From positions 1-40,824 of IMG/VR virus record IMGVR_UViG_3300050821_003341: 40,824 nucleotides of DNA, one strand, 5' to 3'. The DNA comes from a virus. Within the stretch, counting starts at the first letter, position 1. Each line of letters opens with the position of its first letter. A model generated the notes under the pieces. It was not told the DNA's origin. It saw only the letters and a program-made list of their open reading frames with translations, and made no database searches. Of this stretch, positions 31,920 through 37,813 are shown piece by piece. Position numbers and translations under genes: made by a program.

Positions 31920-32125
31920 GTCGTTTTATTTTGTGAATATTTTTTGGGATAACAAGCCGTACGCTCTCAGTCGTTCCCGTTTGCCGGTCTTTTTGTTTGG
32001 GTATTCAAAGGCTGGCTATATCAATTTATCATGCTGTCATCATTGTGACAAACAGCCTGTGGATAACTTTCGCAAATATGCGGATAACTCGTCTAATAAC
32101 GGGGAAATATTGCAATCCACAACGT
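31920..32125. other. Candidate replication origin (DnaA-box-like sites)
   Basis: About 200 bases without a credible gene. A perfect DnaA box complement TGTGGATAA (32059-32067) is followed 20 bases later by TGCGGATAA (32079-32087); CAATCCACA (32113-32121) is an opposite-strand near match, and TTGGGATAA (31944-31952) a weaker one. AT-rich stretches (for example 31924-31946) could unwind. With the iteron-like repeats next door this is a reasonable phage or phage-plasmid origin. Confidence 0.45.
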
Positions 32126-32145
32126 TATACTTGTAGATATTAAAT

Positions 32146-32166
32146 AGGACGCCTCGGAGGCGTCCT
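32146..32166. terminator. Hairpin terminator after RNA A
   Basis: AGGACGCC/GGCGTCCT arms (8-9 bp, 4-base loop). On the minus strand it is followed by ATTTAATA, an acceptable terminator tail, and directly ends the RNA A region. Confidence 0.6.
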
Positions 32167-32168
32167 TA

Positions 32169-32398
32169 GCAAACTCGATAACTCGCATGGTGCTAGTAGG
32201 GGCCTCATACTTTTGACAAGCAGCCTAGACGGTCATCGGAACGCCCTCTCGTCCATGGGTGCTACTAGCTGACTGTATAAGGTGCGGTTCGGGTGAGTGT
32301 CTTGCGGTTCGGTACCAACCATTGCAAGGCTTGACCACGCAGGCTTTGAACTTATACAGCCATGTAAGCTATCGAGTTCAGTGGCACATTGCCAGCGG
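32169..32398 (-). ncRNA. Candidate structured RNA A, following the 46-residue ORF
   Basis: On the minus strand a three-way arrangement is visible. P1: AACTCGATA/TATCGAGTT (32370-32378 with 32172-32180), with a second pairing CATGG/CCATG inside. P2: a perfect 9-bp CTGTATAAG/CTTATACAG (32351-32359 with 32273-32281) enclosing a further hairpin. P3: GCTAGTAG/CTACTAGC (32262-32269 with 32192-32199). The blocks CTTATACAGTCA, GCTAGTAG and CTACTAGCAC recur in RNA B at 36250-36474. It is followed by a terminator. Known families (group I intron, tmRNA, 6S, RNase P) do not fit the conserved blocks that I can see. Confidence 0.65.
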
Positions 32399-32579
32399 TT
32401 AAACCGCCGCTAGCTTTTTCTCACATTCTAAGCAAATTTCACTTGCTCCTGTAGGTTCAAATTCGGTGTCGAGCTTTTCTTTACCACATTCGATACAGAT
32501 ATAGGTAAATTCGCCTTCTTTGTCATGTGTGATGTGCATTGTCATATCTCCTGTTTAATAACTGACAATGTGCCACTGA
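32378..32579. repeat. Inverted repeat bracketing the 46-residue ORF
   Basis: TCAGTGGCACATTG (32378-32391) and its complement CAATGTGCCACTGA (32566-32579), 14 bp perfect; with flanks the stem on the minus-strand RNA reaches 16 bp with one wobble T-G pair. It encloses the whole gene 32399-32539. Confidence 0.8.
32399..32539 (-). CDS. 46-residue zinc-ribbon protein inside the RNA A locus
   Basis: MHITHDKEGEFTYICIECGKEKLDTEFEP and on to EICLECEKKLAAV: Cys15-x2-Cys18 and Cys36-x2-Cys39, a minimal zinc ribbon. The start at 32539 is chosen over 32545 because AGGAG lies 8 bases before it. It is bracketed by the 14-bp inverted repeat and transcribed from the site 3 promoter into RNA A. Similar zinc ribbons bind nucleic acids, so it could act on the RNA that follows (inference). 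Confidence 0.65.
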   Translation of the reverse strand: MHITHDKEGEFTYICIECGKEKLDTEFEPTGASEICLECEKKLAAV

Positions 32580-32600
32580 GTTGTTAATGTCCCTTGTTAC

Positions 32601-32627
32601 ATTACTAATATAGCCTATATAAGTAAT
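32601..32627 (-). promoter_or_regulatory. Promoter with 27-bp operator, site 3
   Basis: ATTACTAAT-N9-ATAAGTAAT: 7 of 9 arm pairs hold, same length as sites 1 and 2. On the minus strand a TATATT -10 sits in the right arm. It would transcribe the 46-residue ORF and RNA A. Confidence 0.6.
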
Positions 32628-32640
32628 ACATAAAAGACCC

Positions 32641-33465
32641 TTATTGCTGTAGAATATGCAACACGTCTGCTAACTTCGCGACTTCAAGCACTGTGGCCGG
32701 CAAGTCTTTTAGGTATCTCATCCAATACCGTAGCTCTGCCGCGCGTTCGTCGCGTGTGACCAGGTAGAGCGTTGTCGGGTATATCGGCAACGGATAGTCG
32801 TTTCGGGTTTCATACGCGAGCTTGTACGCGGTCAGTTTCTCGGTCATCTGCTTTTTGTGTTCCGTGCCGAGATCGACTTCTATCCAGCGCGGATGCCGGA
32901 TTGTTTCGCCGTCACGTGACGTAACCACGTCAATGTAAAGGTCTGGCTCTAAGTGGATGCCACCGAAGTCAATGTGGCAGTCGGGTTCGGTTGCCCAGTT
33001 CAGCAGCTTTATCTCACCGCGCCTATCGGCCTCGAACAGTTCCACATACACGTCAGCGATGGCCAGGGCGTGATAATCAACCACGGTCGAGTGACCACGC
33101 CGTCCGCTAAAGATTTTCCGGCCGAGCGTGCCGAGCTGGTAGACGTACATCTGACTACCACCACGAGCGCCGCCAGGAAGGCGTTGATTGACCCGTGCCA
33201 GTAGTTTGTTATTCAGCAGTCTATCTATCGCCTTACGTTGAGGGTTACCGTCTTTGCCTGGGTAGACTAGCCGCTTAATGTGGTTGGTTGTTAGGTGTTT
33301 GAACCTCCCCACCAGCGTCACGATGAGCTGGTCAGTGGCGGACAGTTGCATGTCAGTAGTGTAGACGTACTGAGCGCGTGCCGTGGCGACGACGTTCATG
33401 CTGGTCAGCGCCTGTTTACCGACGCACCGATGGGCGTGGTTGATGTCTGGTTGATGTATTCCCAT
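32641..33465 (-). CDS. Replication-relaxation family protein
   Basis: 274 residues. The first 40 residues may be leader; MQLSATDQLIVTLVGRFKHLTTNHIKRLVYP (from about 40) is a winged-helix start typical of replication-relaxation proteins, then LARVNQRLPGG.RGGSQMYVYQLGTLGRK and HALAIADVYVEL...PDCHIDFGGIHLEPDLYIDV...RWIEVDLGTEHKKQMTEKLTAYKLAYE. This long pattern is that of the Replic_Relax family (plasmid relaxation/replication). The start is uncertain: Met22 or Met39 are possible. Its promoter holds the GAAC-N9-GTTC operator also present at lsr2. Confidence 0.75.
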   Translation of the reverse strand: MGIHQPDINHAHRCVGKQALTSMNVVATARAQYVYTTDMQLSATDQLIVTLVGRFKHLTTNHIKRLVYPGKDGNPQRKAIDRLLNNKLLARVNQRLPGGARGGSQMYVYQLGTLGRKIFSGRRGHSTVVDYHALAIADVYVELFEADRRGEIKLLNWATEPDCHIDFGGIHLEPDLYIDVVTSRDGETIRHPRWIEVDLGTEHKKQMTEKLTAYKLAYETRNDYPLPIYPTTLYLVTRDERAAELRYWMRYLKDLPATVLEVAKLADVLHILQQ

Positions 33466-33517
33466 TTGAAACGCCCTTTAACAGATTTGGGCGCTTTTGT
33501 CCATACCCCACGACAAC

Positions 33518-33555
33518 TGAACACTATATGTGTTCACCAGTTCGCGAAATGTCAA
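33518..33555 (-). promoter_or_regulatory. Operator and promoter of the replication-relaxation gene
   Basis: A perfect 19-bp palindrome TGAACAC-TATAT-GTGTTCA (33518-33536) lies over the -10 region; TTGACA (33550-33555) is a perfect -35 on the minus strand. The spacing is 17 to CACATA or 19 to CATATA. Confidence 0.65.
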
Positions 33556-33584
33556 TATTGCAAATGATTTTGGCGTGACTAATA
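33556..33584 (+). promoter_or_regulatory. Rightward promoter candidate
   Basis: TTGCAA and AATAAT with 17 bases between them on the plus strand, directly before the 58-residue ORF. It is back to back with the replication-relaxation promoter. Confidence 0.4.
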
Positions 33585-33605
33585 ATGAGGTCGGACACGA
33601 ATGAT

Positions 33606-33782
33606 ATGGATATTGGAAGCGGACAACTCGACTACGAACAGTCGAAAACCGACGAAGAGCGTATCGCAGAAGCGATTCTACGCAATCATCTTAAGATATT
33701 CAAAAGTCTTGTCCTACTCGTTAACAAGTCGGGATTACTAGTGCGGCTCCGTTTTGACGGACGCCACAAGCTTGGTGAGTAG
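33606..33782 (+). CDS. 58-residue hypothetical protein
   Basis: MDIGSGQLDYEQSKTDEERIAEAILRNHLKIFKSLVLLVNKSGLLVRLRFDGRHKLGE: an acidic helical start and a hydrophobic middle. The Shine-Dalgarno is weak. The ORF lies between promoter 33556 and structured RNA C, so its reality depends on that transcript. Not recognised. Confidence 0.4.
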   Translation: MDIGSGQLDYEQSKTDEERIAEAILRNHLKIFKSLVLLVNKSGLLVRLRFDGRHKLGE

Positions 33783-33784
33783 CG

Positions 33785-34075
33785 TCCTGCGACGCGGATA
33801 GCAACCTAAACCCTTGAAAGTGTCATTTCCCTCTTATTAAATGGTTTTACTTGTGGGCATGTTGCGGTCATAAGGTTACGTCGTAGGCCACTGGTCATTA
33901 AGCCCGACCAGTAACGGCAGATTGAAGGGCAGCCAAAAGGGAGACCTGCGGCAGCAGCATTTTTTCGAAGATGCTCCCTATGAAGGCCAGTTCAATCTGC
34001 CACGCCATGATGTAACTTTCAGCCGGAGGGTTCAGTAGATGTTCCCACGACCCTCCGCCCGAGCGTTACAGCTCA
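33785..34075 (+). ncRNA. Candidate structured RNA C, upstream of a small membrane protein
   Basis: About 290 bases without a gene. Long helices: a 10-bp stem GTTACGTCGT/ATGATGTAAC (33875-33884 with 34007-34016, two G-U pairs valid only on the plus strand); a hairpin ACTGGTC/GACCAGT (33890-33896 with 33906-33912); an 11-bp stem GGCAGATTGAA/TTCAATCTGCC (33916-33926 with 33991-34001) enclosing an AGCAT/ATGCT hairpin; and GGAGGGT/ACCCTCC (34025-34031 with 34050-34056). Together they suggest a multi-branched fold. It ends 8 bases before the SD of the 41-residue membrane gene, so a cis-acting leader is as likely as a free RNA. Confidence 0.6.
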
Positions 34076-34083
34076 GGAGGTAT

Positions 34084-34209
34084 ATGAAAAAGATTCTCAA
34101 AGAACCGGAAGATTGGATTTTGGTCAGCGTGCTGGCTGGAGTTGTTCTTATATGGTTGTTCGCTCTAGTTATCATCATCAGGTGGGCGTTCGGGCCTGCG
34201 TATGTATAA
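34084..34209 (+). CDS. 41-residue membrane protein
   Basis: MKKILKEPEDWILVSVLAGVVLIWLFALVIIIRWAFG and a short end: one strong TM helix (about 12-33). CAGGAGG lies 5 bases before the ATG, an ideal Shine-Dalgarno. Its stop overlaps the start of the DUF1064 gene. Possible regulator or exclusion peptide; not recognised. Confidence 0.6.
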   Translation: MKKILKEPEDWILVSVLAGVVLIWLFALVIIIRWAFGPAYV

Positions 34210-34693
34210 GCAGCAGCAAGCCACAGACGCAATGAAATCTGCCGAGTGTCCTGAGTGTCACTCTAAACGACTTCTCTACCGTGCTGGCAAGCTAACCTGC
34301 ACCAACTGCGGCCACGTGATCGGCCAGACGTTCAGCAAGTACGGAGCGAAGCGTAGCGAGTTCAACGGCAAGATATTTGATAGCAAGTTTGAGGCCGGTG
34401 TCGCGGCTGATCTGGAAACCAGGAAGCGCGCCAAAGACATCCGAGATTATGAAACGCAGTACAAGGTACATATCCCCGTCTGCCGTCCTGACGGGACGGT
34501 GGCTTTTACCGTGAACCACAAGGTTGACTTCCGCATCCACCATAATGACGGCTCCTACGAGCTGTACGAGGCTAAGGGCGTTGAAACGACTGATTACAGG
34601 TGGCGGCGACGGTTACTGGAAGAGTTGTGGCTACCGGAGCACTTGGACCACACGTACACGGTCATCAAGCAAAACGCGAGGCGTCAGGTATGA
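34202..34693 (+). CDS. DUF1064-type nuclease with zinc ribbon
   Basis: 163 residues. A zinc ribbon at 16-36 (CPEC...CTNC) precedes SKYGAKRSEFNGKIFDSKFEAGVAADLE, then DYETQYKVHIPV, TVNHKVDFRIHHNDGSYELYEAKGVET and YTVIKQNARR. This is the DUF1064 pattern, a phage restriction-endonuclease-like nuclease thought to act as a Holliday junction resolvase or recombination enzyme. Asp and Glu-x-Lys-like active-site residues (DFR, YEAKG) are seen. The start is uncertain between 34202 and 34232; overlap with the upstream stop favours 34202. Confidence 0.7.
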   Translation: MYKQQQATDAMKSAECPECHSKRLLYRAGKLTCTNCGHVIGQTFSKYGAKRSEFNGKIFDSKFEAGVAADLETRKRAKDIRDYETQYKVHIPVCRPDGTVAFTVNHKVDFRIHHNDGSYELYEAKGVETTDYRWRRRLLEELWLPEHLDHTYTVIKQNARRQV

Positions 34694-35094
34694 AGGTCTG
34701 GCACCTCTACGACAAGGTTTACCGAGCTTGGGTATGTATCGTGGTTTCGTCACGTGATGAGTTTGTCGACTTCATAGATGGATGCGGCTATAAAGACATG
34801 GACTTCGTTCGTGAACTCGTCGGTGGCGGCCAGGGCGCCATGATGCGTATCACTCCTGCCGACAACGAAGTTGGCAACAACTGTGTGGTCGTATGGATGC
34901 AGCAGTGGCGCGCTGCCACGTTGGTTCATGAAATCTCACACCTGACATCACAGATACTTAGTGACTGCCTGGTGCCGGTGAACCACGACAACACCGAGGC
35001 AATCGCCTTTTACTCAGAATTCTGGTGGACGGAAATCAACCGAGCGAAACGGCGATGGCCAGACGGCAATAAGCATTCTGACGTTCAAAAATAG
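34690..35094 (+). CDS. HExxH putative metallopeptidase
   Basis: 134 residues from the ATG at 34690, in an ATGA overlap with the upstream nuclease. LVHEISHLTSQIL carries the HEISH motif (His80, Glu81, His84) with Glu103 in DNTEAIAFYSEFWW as possible third ligand, the gluzincin/ImmA-IrrE style. It could relate to cleavage of repressors or to lysis; no partner helix-turn-helix gene is adjacent. It converges with the zinc-finger gene, overlapping by 10 bases. Confidence 0.6.
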   Translation: MKVWHLYDKVYRAWVCIVVSSRDEFVDFIDGCGYKDMDFVRELVGGGQGAMMRITPADNEVGNNCVVVWMQQWRAATLVHEISHLTSQILSDCLVPVNHDNTEAIAFYSEFWWTEINRAKRRWPDGNKHSDVQK

Positions 35095-35708
35095 GGAGCC
35101 CTAACCGGTGGCCGCTTGCCATCAGCTTCCAGGGCTTTGTGTAGTCGACAGGGTTGTTCATAGTCTCGGCAAGCCTGGCAGTTCCAAGGATCAGTAAAAC
35201 GCTTGTCTTTGAAGTACTCGATAGGTTCGACTACACGTTTGGGTAGTATGAACGCTTTAGTCGGCTTGGCCGGCTGTTCGTGAATCGTGCCGACTTTCGG
35301 CTTGTAGTGGGCGCGTGCATACTCGCGCGCTCGCGCCTTCTTACACTCAGAGTCATAGCAGTATGACACGTCAGGCCGCTTTGCCATAAACGATTTGCCA
35401 CACGCTTCACACGTTTTACTGATGGTTTTAGCCTTGACGGGCGGAAGGATTATTGGCGGTGTTGCTATGACGGTGGGCTTGTCTGTCGGCACGGGCTCTG
35501 ATGTACTTGGCACCTTGTCTGTCCAGTACTGATTACGACACTCCGGAGAACAGAACTGTGAGTTGGAACGCTTCTTAATAAACGGCTTTGCACAGACACC
35601 ACAGTTCGCTGACCTCTCATCTGCTGGCTCAGTAACAGTGACAGGTACGCCGTCGTCTACCTGGACCACGACGCGGCCATCCTCGATTGTAATAACAGTC
35701 TTCATCAT
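35085..35708 (-). CDS. Protein with two treble-clef-like zinc fingers
   Basis: 207 residues. CGVCAKPFIKKRSNSQFCSPECR (about 37-59) and CEACGKSFMAKRPDVSYCYDSECKKAR (about 98-124) are two tandem CxxC...CxxxC fingers of the MYM/FCS kind, separated by a Pro/Thr-rich linker; a third Cys cluster lies near the end (CQACRDYEQPCRLH). Such proteins bind nucleic acids. No start signal is strong. Its neighbour on the left is convergent. Confidence 0.6.
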   Translation of the reverse strand: MMKTVITIEDGRVVVQVDDGVPVTVTEPADERSANCGVCAKPFIKKRSNSQFCSPECRNQYWTDKVPSTSEPVPTDKPTVIATPPIILPPVKAKTISKTCEACGKSFMAKRPDVSYCYDSECKKARAREYARAHYKPKVGTIHEQPAKPTKAFILPKRVVEPIEYFKDKRFTDPWNCQACRDYEQPCRLHKALEADGKRPPVRAPYF

Positions 35709-35734
35709 TGCTACTTAGTTAAGCATAAATTATT

Positions 35735-35763
35735 TGTTCAGTCATGCGATGTGTGGTTAATTA
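35735..35763 (+). promoter_or_regulatory. Promoter candidate of the RNA B locus
   Basis: TTGTTC (35735-35740) and TTAATT, 17 bases apart, upstream of the 143-residue gene. The -10 overlaps the GTGGTTAA arm that can pair with 36252-36259. Confidence 0.4.
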
Positions 35764-35817
35764 GTAGTAAGCACTTTTACATCTACGGCCAAGTTCAGTT
35801 TAGAAAGAAGTTTAGTT

Positions 35818-36249
35818 ATGAAAGAAAAGAATACGGGACCAAGCAAGGTATGGCTGATAAGCCAGGAGCCAAGCGGTCTGGCAAAAGCGGGTGATTACAA
35901 TCGTCCGGTAAAGAAAGAGTTACTACTTGAGTATAAAGATGGCAAAGCCATCTACAACGCTGGCACGGAGCCTGTGACGTTCCCTGTTGGGTATGTTATC
36001 GAGCATGAAGACGGTAGTTCCTGGGACAGTTGGGATGGATTTTCAGTAAAGAACAATCTAGTTGCACGTCCCATCTATGATGGTGTAGACATAAGCCACC
36101 TTGAAGGTGAGCTACTTACCATCGTCGATGCAGCATTTGCTGACAAGGAACAACGCGACTCAATCAAAAGCCTGGTGCGCAACACGCTGTGGGGATTCAA
36201 CCACCGGCAGGAGCAGAAGCTACAGGCGATGTGCGAGAGTATTAAATAA
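35818..36249 (+). CDS. Hypothetical protein inside the RNA B locus (143 residues)
   Basis: Opens MKEKNTGPSKVWLISQEPSG; beta-rich centre (PVTFPVGYVIEHEDGSSWDSWDGFSV) and helical charged end (VDAAFADKEQRDSIKSLVRNTLWGFNHRQEQKLQAMCESI). The Shine-Dalgarno-like GAAAGAAG is 10 bases before the ATG. The gene is bracketed by a perfect 10-bp inverted repeat (35785-35794 with 36258-36267), the same design as the RNA A locus. Not recognised. Confidence 0.6.
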   Translation: MKEKNTGPSKVWLISQEPSGLAKAGDYNRPVKKELLLEYKDGKAIYNAGTEPVTFPVGYVIEHEDGSSWDSWDGFSVKNNLVARPIYDGVDISHLEGELLTIVDAAFADKEQRDSIKSLVRNTLWGFNHRQEQKLQAMCESIK

Positions 36250-36474
36250 AGTTAACCACTTGGCCGTGGTTGCGAGACGTGTTTTAATCGAATTGGCAGT
36301 ATAAGTTGATAGTACAGACTCACACGTCCAAGGCCGCTTATACAGTCAAAGCTAGTAGTGTGAGAAGGCGACTGCAAGGTAGATTCTTATATCGGCATCA
36401 GCAGGATTAGTCCGAGCTACTAGCACACTGGTAACGTGTTTGTACTAGGTTTTACAGGTTGCCAGTATATGAGA
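36250..36474 (+). ncRNA. Candidate structured RNA B, homologue of RNA A
   Basis: It follows the stop of the 143-residue gene directly. GTATAAG/CTTATAC (36299-36305 with 36337-36343) and GCTAGTAG/CTACTAGC (36351-36358 with 36417-36424) are the same two helices as P2 and P3 of RNA A, in the same order, joined by ACAGTCA plus two extra A. GACGTGT/ACACGTC (36276-36282 with 36323-36329) is a local alternative. The loops differ in length and sequence. The P1 stem seen in RNA A is only partly recognisable (TTGGCA and ACTGG). A terminator follows. Confidence 0.65.
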
Positions 36475-36500
36475 AGCCCCCGACTTAACGCCGGGGGCTT
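36475..36500. terminator. Bidirectional terminator
   Basis: AGCCCCCG/CGGGGGCT arms (8 bp) with a 9-base loop and TTTAT on the right. It ends RNA B and also stands at the end of the DUF3846 gene, which converges. Confidence 0.8.
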
Positions 36501-36504
36501 TATC

Positions 36505-36999
36505 TCACGCTGCGATGACCTTCACGTTTTCGACCAGTATCCAGCGCTTCGCGAGCGCCAGGCCGCCGTTGTAGGCATCCACCCAGTTATCGTAGGTGAC
36601 GCCGTTGCCGTTCCAGGTATCGTCGTTGGTGACCTGGACCAGATAGCGGTACTGCTCGGTGTGAAAGAGCAGGTTTACCAGTTCTTCCGGCGCACCCATT
36701 GTCCGACCGGCTTTATCAGCTGGACCGAGCACCAGGACGTCACCGACGATGTAGTCGGCTTCGCGAAACTCGGTTCGGTGGACCCAGAGCATGAGGGTTG
36801 CGCGCCGGTTTAGTTCGAGATCGTGGATCTTGCCCTCCTCATTGCTCCAAAGCGAAGCTTCGGGGCGCAAGAGTTCCGTCATTTCAAACGGACCGCCGAC
36901 GTGCTGTTGGATCGACTTGTAGTCGTCCTGGTCGATGTCAACCAGTTCGATTTCACGCAAACCGTCAGCAGGAATCAGTATCCCCTGGATGGTGGTCAT
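36505..36999 (-). CDS. DUF3846 family protein
   Basis: 164 residues from the ATG at 36999, with GAGAGGA 9 bases upstream; a far upstream in-frame start at 37344 would read through structured RNA E and is rejected. The pattern DYKSIQQHVGGPFEMTELL, SNEEGKIHDLELNRRATLML and IVGDVLVLGPADKAG is that of DUF3846, found widely in phages and mobile elements, function unknown. Confidence 0.65.
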   Translation of the reverse strand: MTTIQGILIPADGLREIELVDIDQDDYKSIQQHVGGPFEMTELLRPEASLWSNEEGKIHDLELNRRATLMLWVHRTEFREADYIVGDVLVLGPADKAGRTMGAPEELVNLLFHTEQYRYLVQVTNDDTWNGNGVTYDNWVDAYNGGLALAKRWILVENVKVIAA

Positions 37000-37273
37000 G
37001 AATTGTCCTCTCGTGAGATGTACTCCACTTACCGGTGTTGGTAGGCGGAGTTGATCCCGCGAGTTCGTGCCGAGGACGCCGTGTCTTTTTGCTTTCCGAT
37101 AGATTGTGGAAGAGCGAGCTTTAGAGGCCAAGTGTTCAAAAGGAGACGAGCTGTTGAAAGGTGGTGGAACTAAGCCAAAAGACACGACGCGCTGGGCGCG
37201 AAGGGTTGTTGACTCCCCCACCCTGGCAGCGTGAGCTAAACCAGGAGTGGGAGAGTCGGTAGAGAGTAATGGG
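37000..37273 (-). ncRNA. Candidate structured RNA E, between two accessory genes
   Basis: About 270 bases without a gene. E1: a 47-base hairpin with GACTC...GAGTC ends (37211-37257). E2: a 13-bp long-range stem (37077-37089 with 37177-37189) with one G-U pair valid only on the minus strand. E3: ACTCC/GGAGT (37022-37026 with 37047-37051) enclosing ACC/GGT. The upstream gene ends 17 bases before E1, and E3 ends just before the SD of DUF3846. As with RNA C it could be a leader or a free RNA. Confidence 0.55.
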
Positions 37274-37603
37274 TTAGGAAGCGGATGACGAGCGGATGAG
37301 CGACGAGCCATTCTGTTTCGGGCTGTATCCGCTGCGCCGCCCACGATTGCTGTCGAAGCCGGCCAGCTTGTCGGTAGGGACCAGCTTTTCGTAGTCGGCT
37401 TTCTGAACGAGCAACGTGGCGACCTGGCCGCTGGGATAGCGGTACTCCAGTTCGACGACGTTGACGACGCCCTTGAGGGCTTTCAGTTCATCGGGTGCGG
37501 CGTCGAAGACCTTGCCGTGAGTCTTATCGACCACAGTAACGGCCTCGTTGTCCGCCAGTTCTACGCCAGAGATATCACTCAGGCGCTTCTGTACAAACCC
37601 CAT
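37274..37603 (-). CDS. Hypothetical protein (109 residues)
   Basis: From the ATG at 37603, with AGGAGT 8 bases upstream. MGFVQKRLSDISGVELADNEAVTVVDKTHGKVFDAAPDELKALKGVVNVVELEYRYP then a Ser/Asn/Arg-rich tail: an alpha/beta domain of about 75 residues and a disordered end. It directly precedes RNA E. A TTGACA lies at 37684-37689, but a matching -10 is weak. Not recognised. Confidence 0.55.
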   Translation of the reverse strand: MGFVQKRLSDISGVELADNEAVTVVDKTHGKVFDAAPDELKALKGVVNVVELEYRYPSGQVATLLVQKADYEKLVPTDKLAGFDSNRGRRSGYSPKQNGSSLIRSSSAS

Positions 37604-37813
37604 GATTACTCCTAATGTTGGAAGGTACGAATTATGGCGATTCCATAACTCAGCGTCCTGCTTTAACATAAGAGACTTAATATGTCAATACTAATATTGC
37701 TTTTTATGAGGCGATATGAGTAAATAGATAAGTAATAAAGTAACCCCCGAGATGTATTCGAGGGTCACATGACTAGATTATAAGCCATATGACTCCATCG
37801 GGAAAGGAGCCAT

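Noticed and set aside
31933-32136. A 67-residue plus-strand ORF in the candidate origin
   Set aside because: No Shine-Dalgarno and no domain; it is in the DnaA-box-like region and is probably a chance reading frame.
32378-32579. Terminal inverted repeats of a transposon
   Set aside because: The enclosed product is a 46-residue zinc ribbon, no transposase is present, and the pairing fits the neighbouring RNA structure better. No target-site duplication was seen.
34600-34689. Longer start for the HExxH protein
   Set aside because: It would overlap the nuclease gene by 90 bases, whereas the ATG at 34690 gives a 4-base coupled overlap.
32169-36474. Group I intron, tmRNA, 6S RNA or tRNA
   Set aside because: No conserved core of these was seen (no P7-like block, no T-loop GTTCGAATC, no tag-peptide end). 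A covariance search is the decisive test.
37000-37344. Upstream extension of the DUF3846 gene (start at 37344)
   Set aside because: It would translate the structured element E, and the internal ATG at 36999 has a good Shine-Dalgarno.
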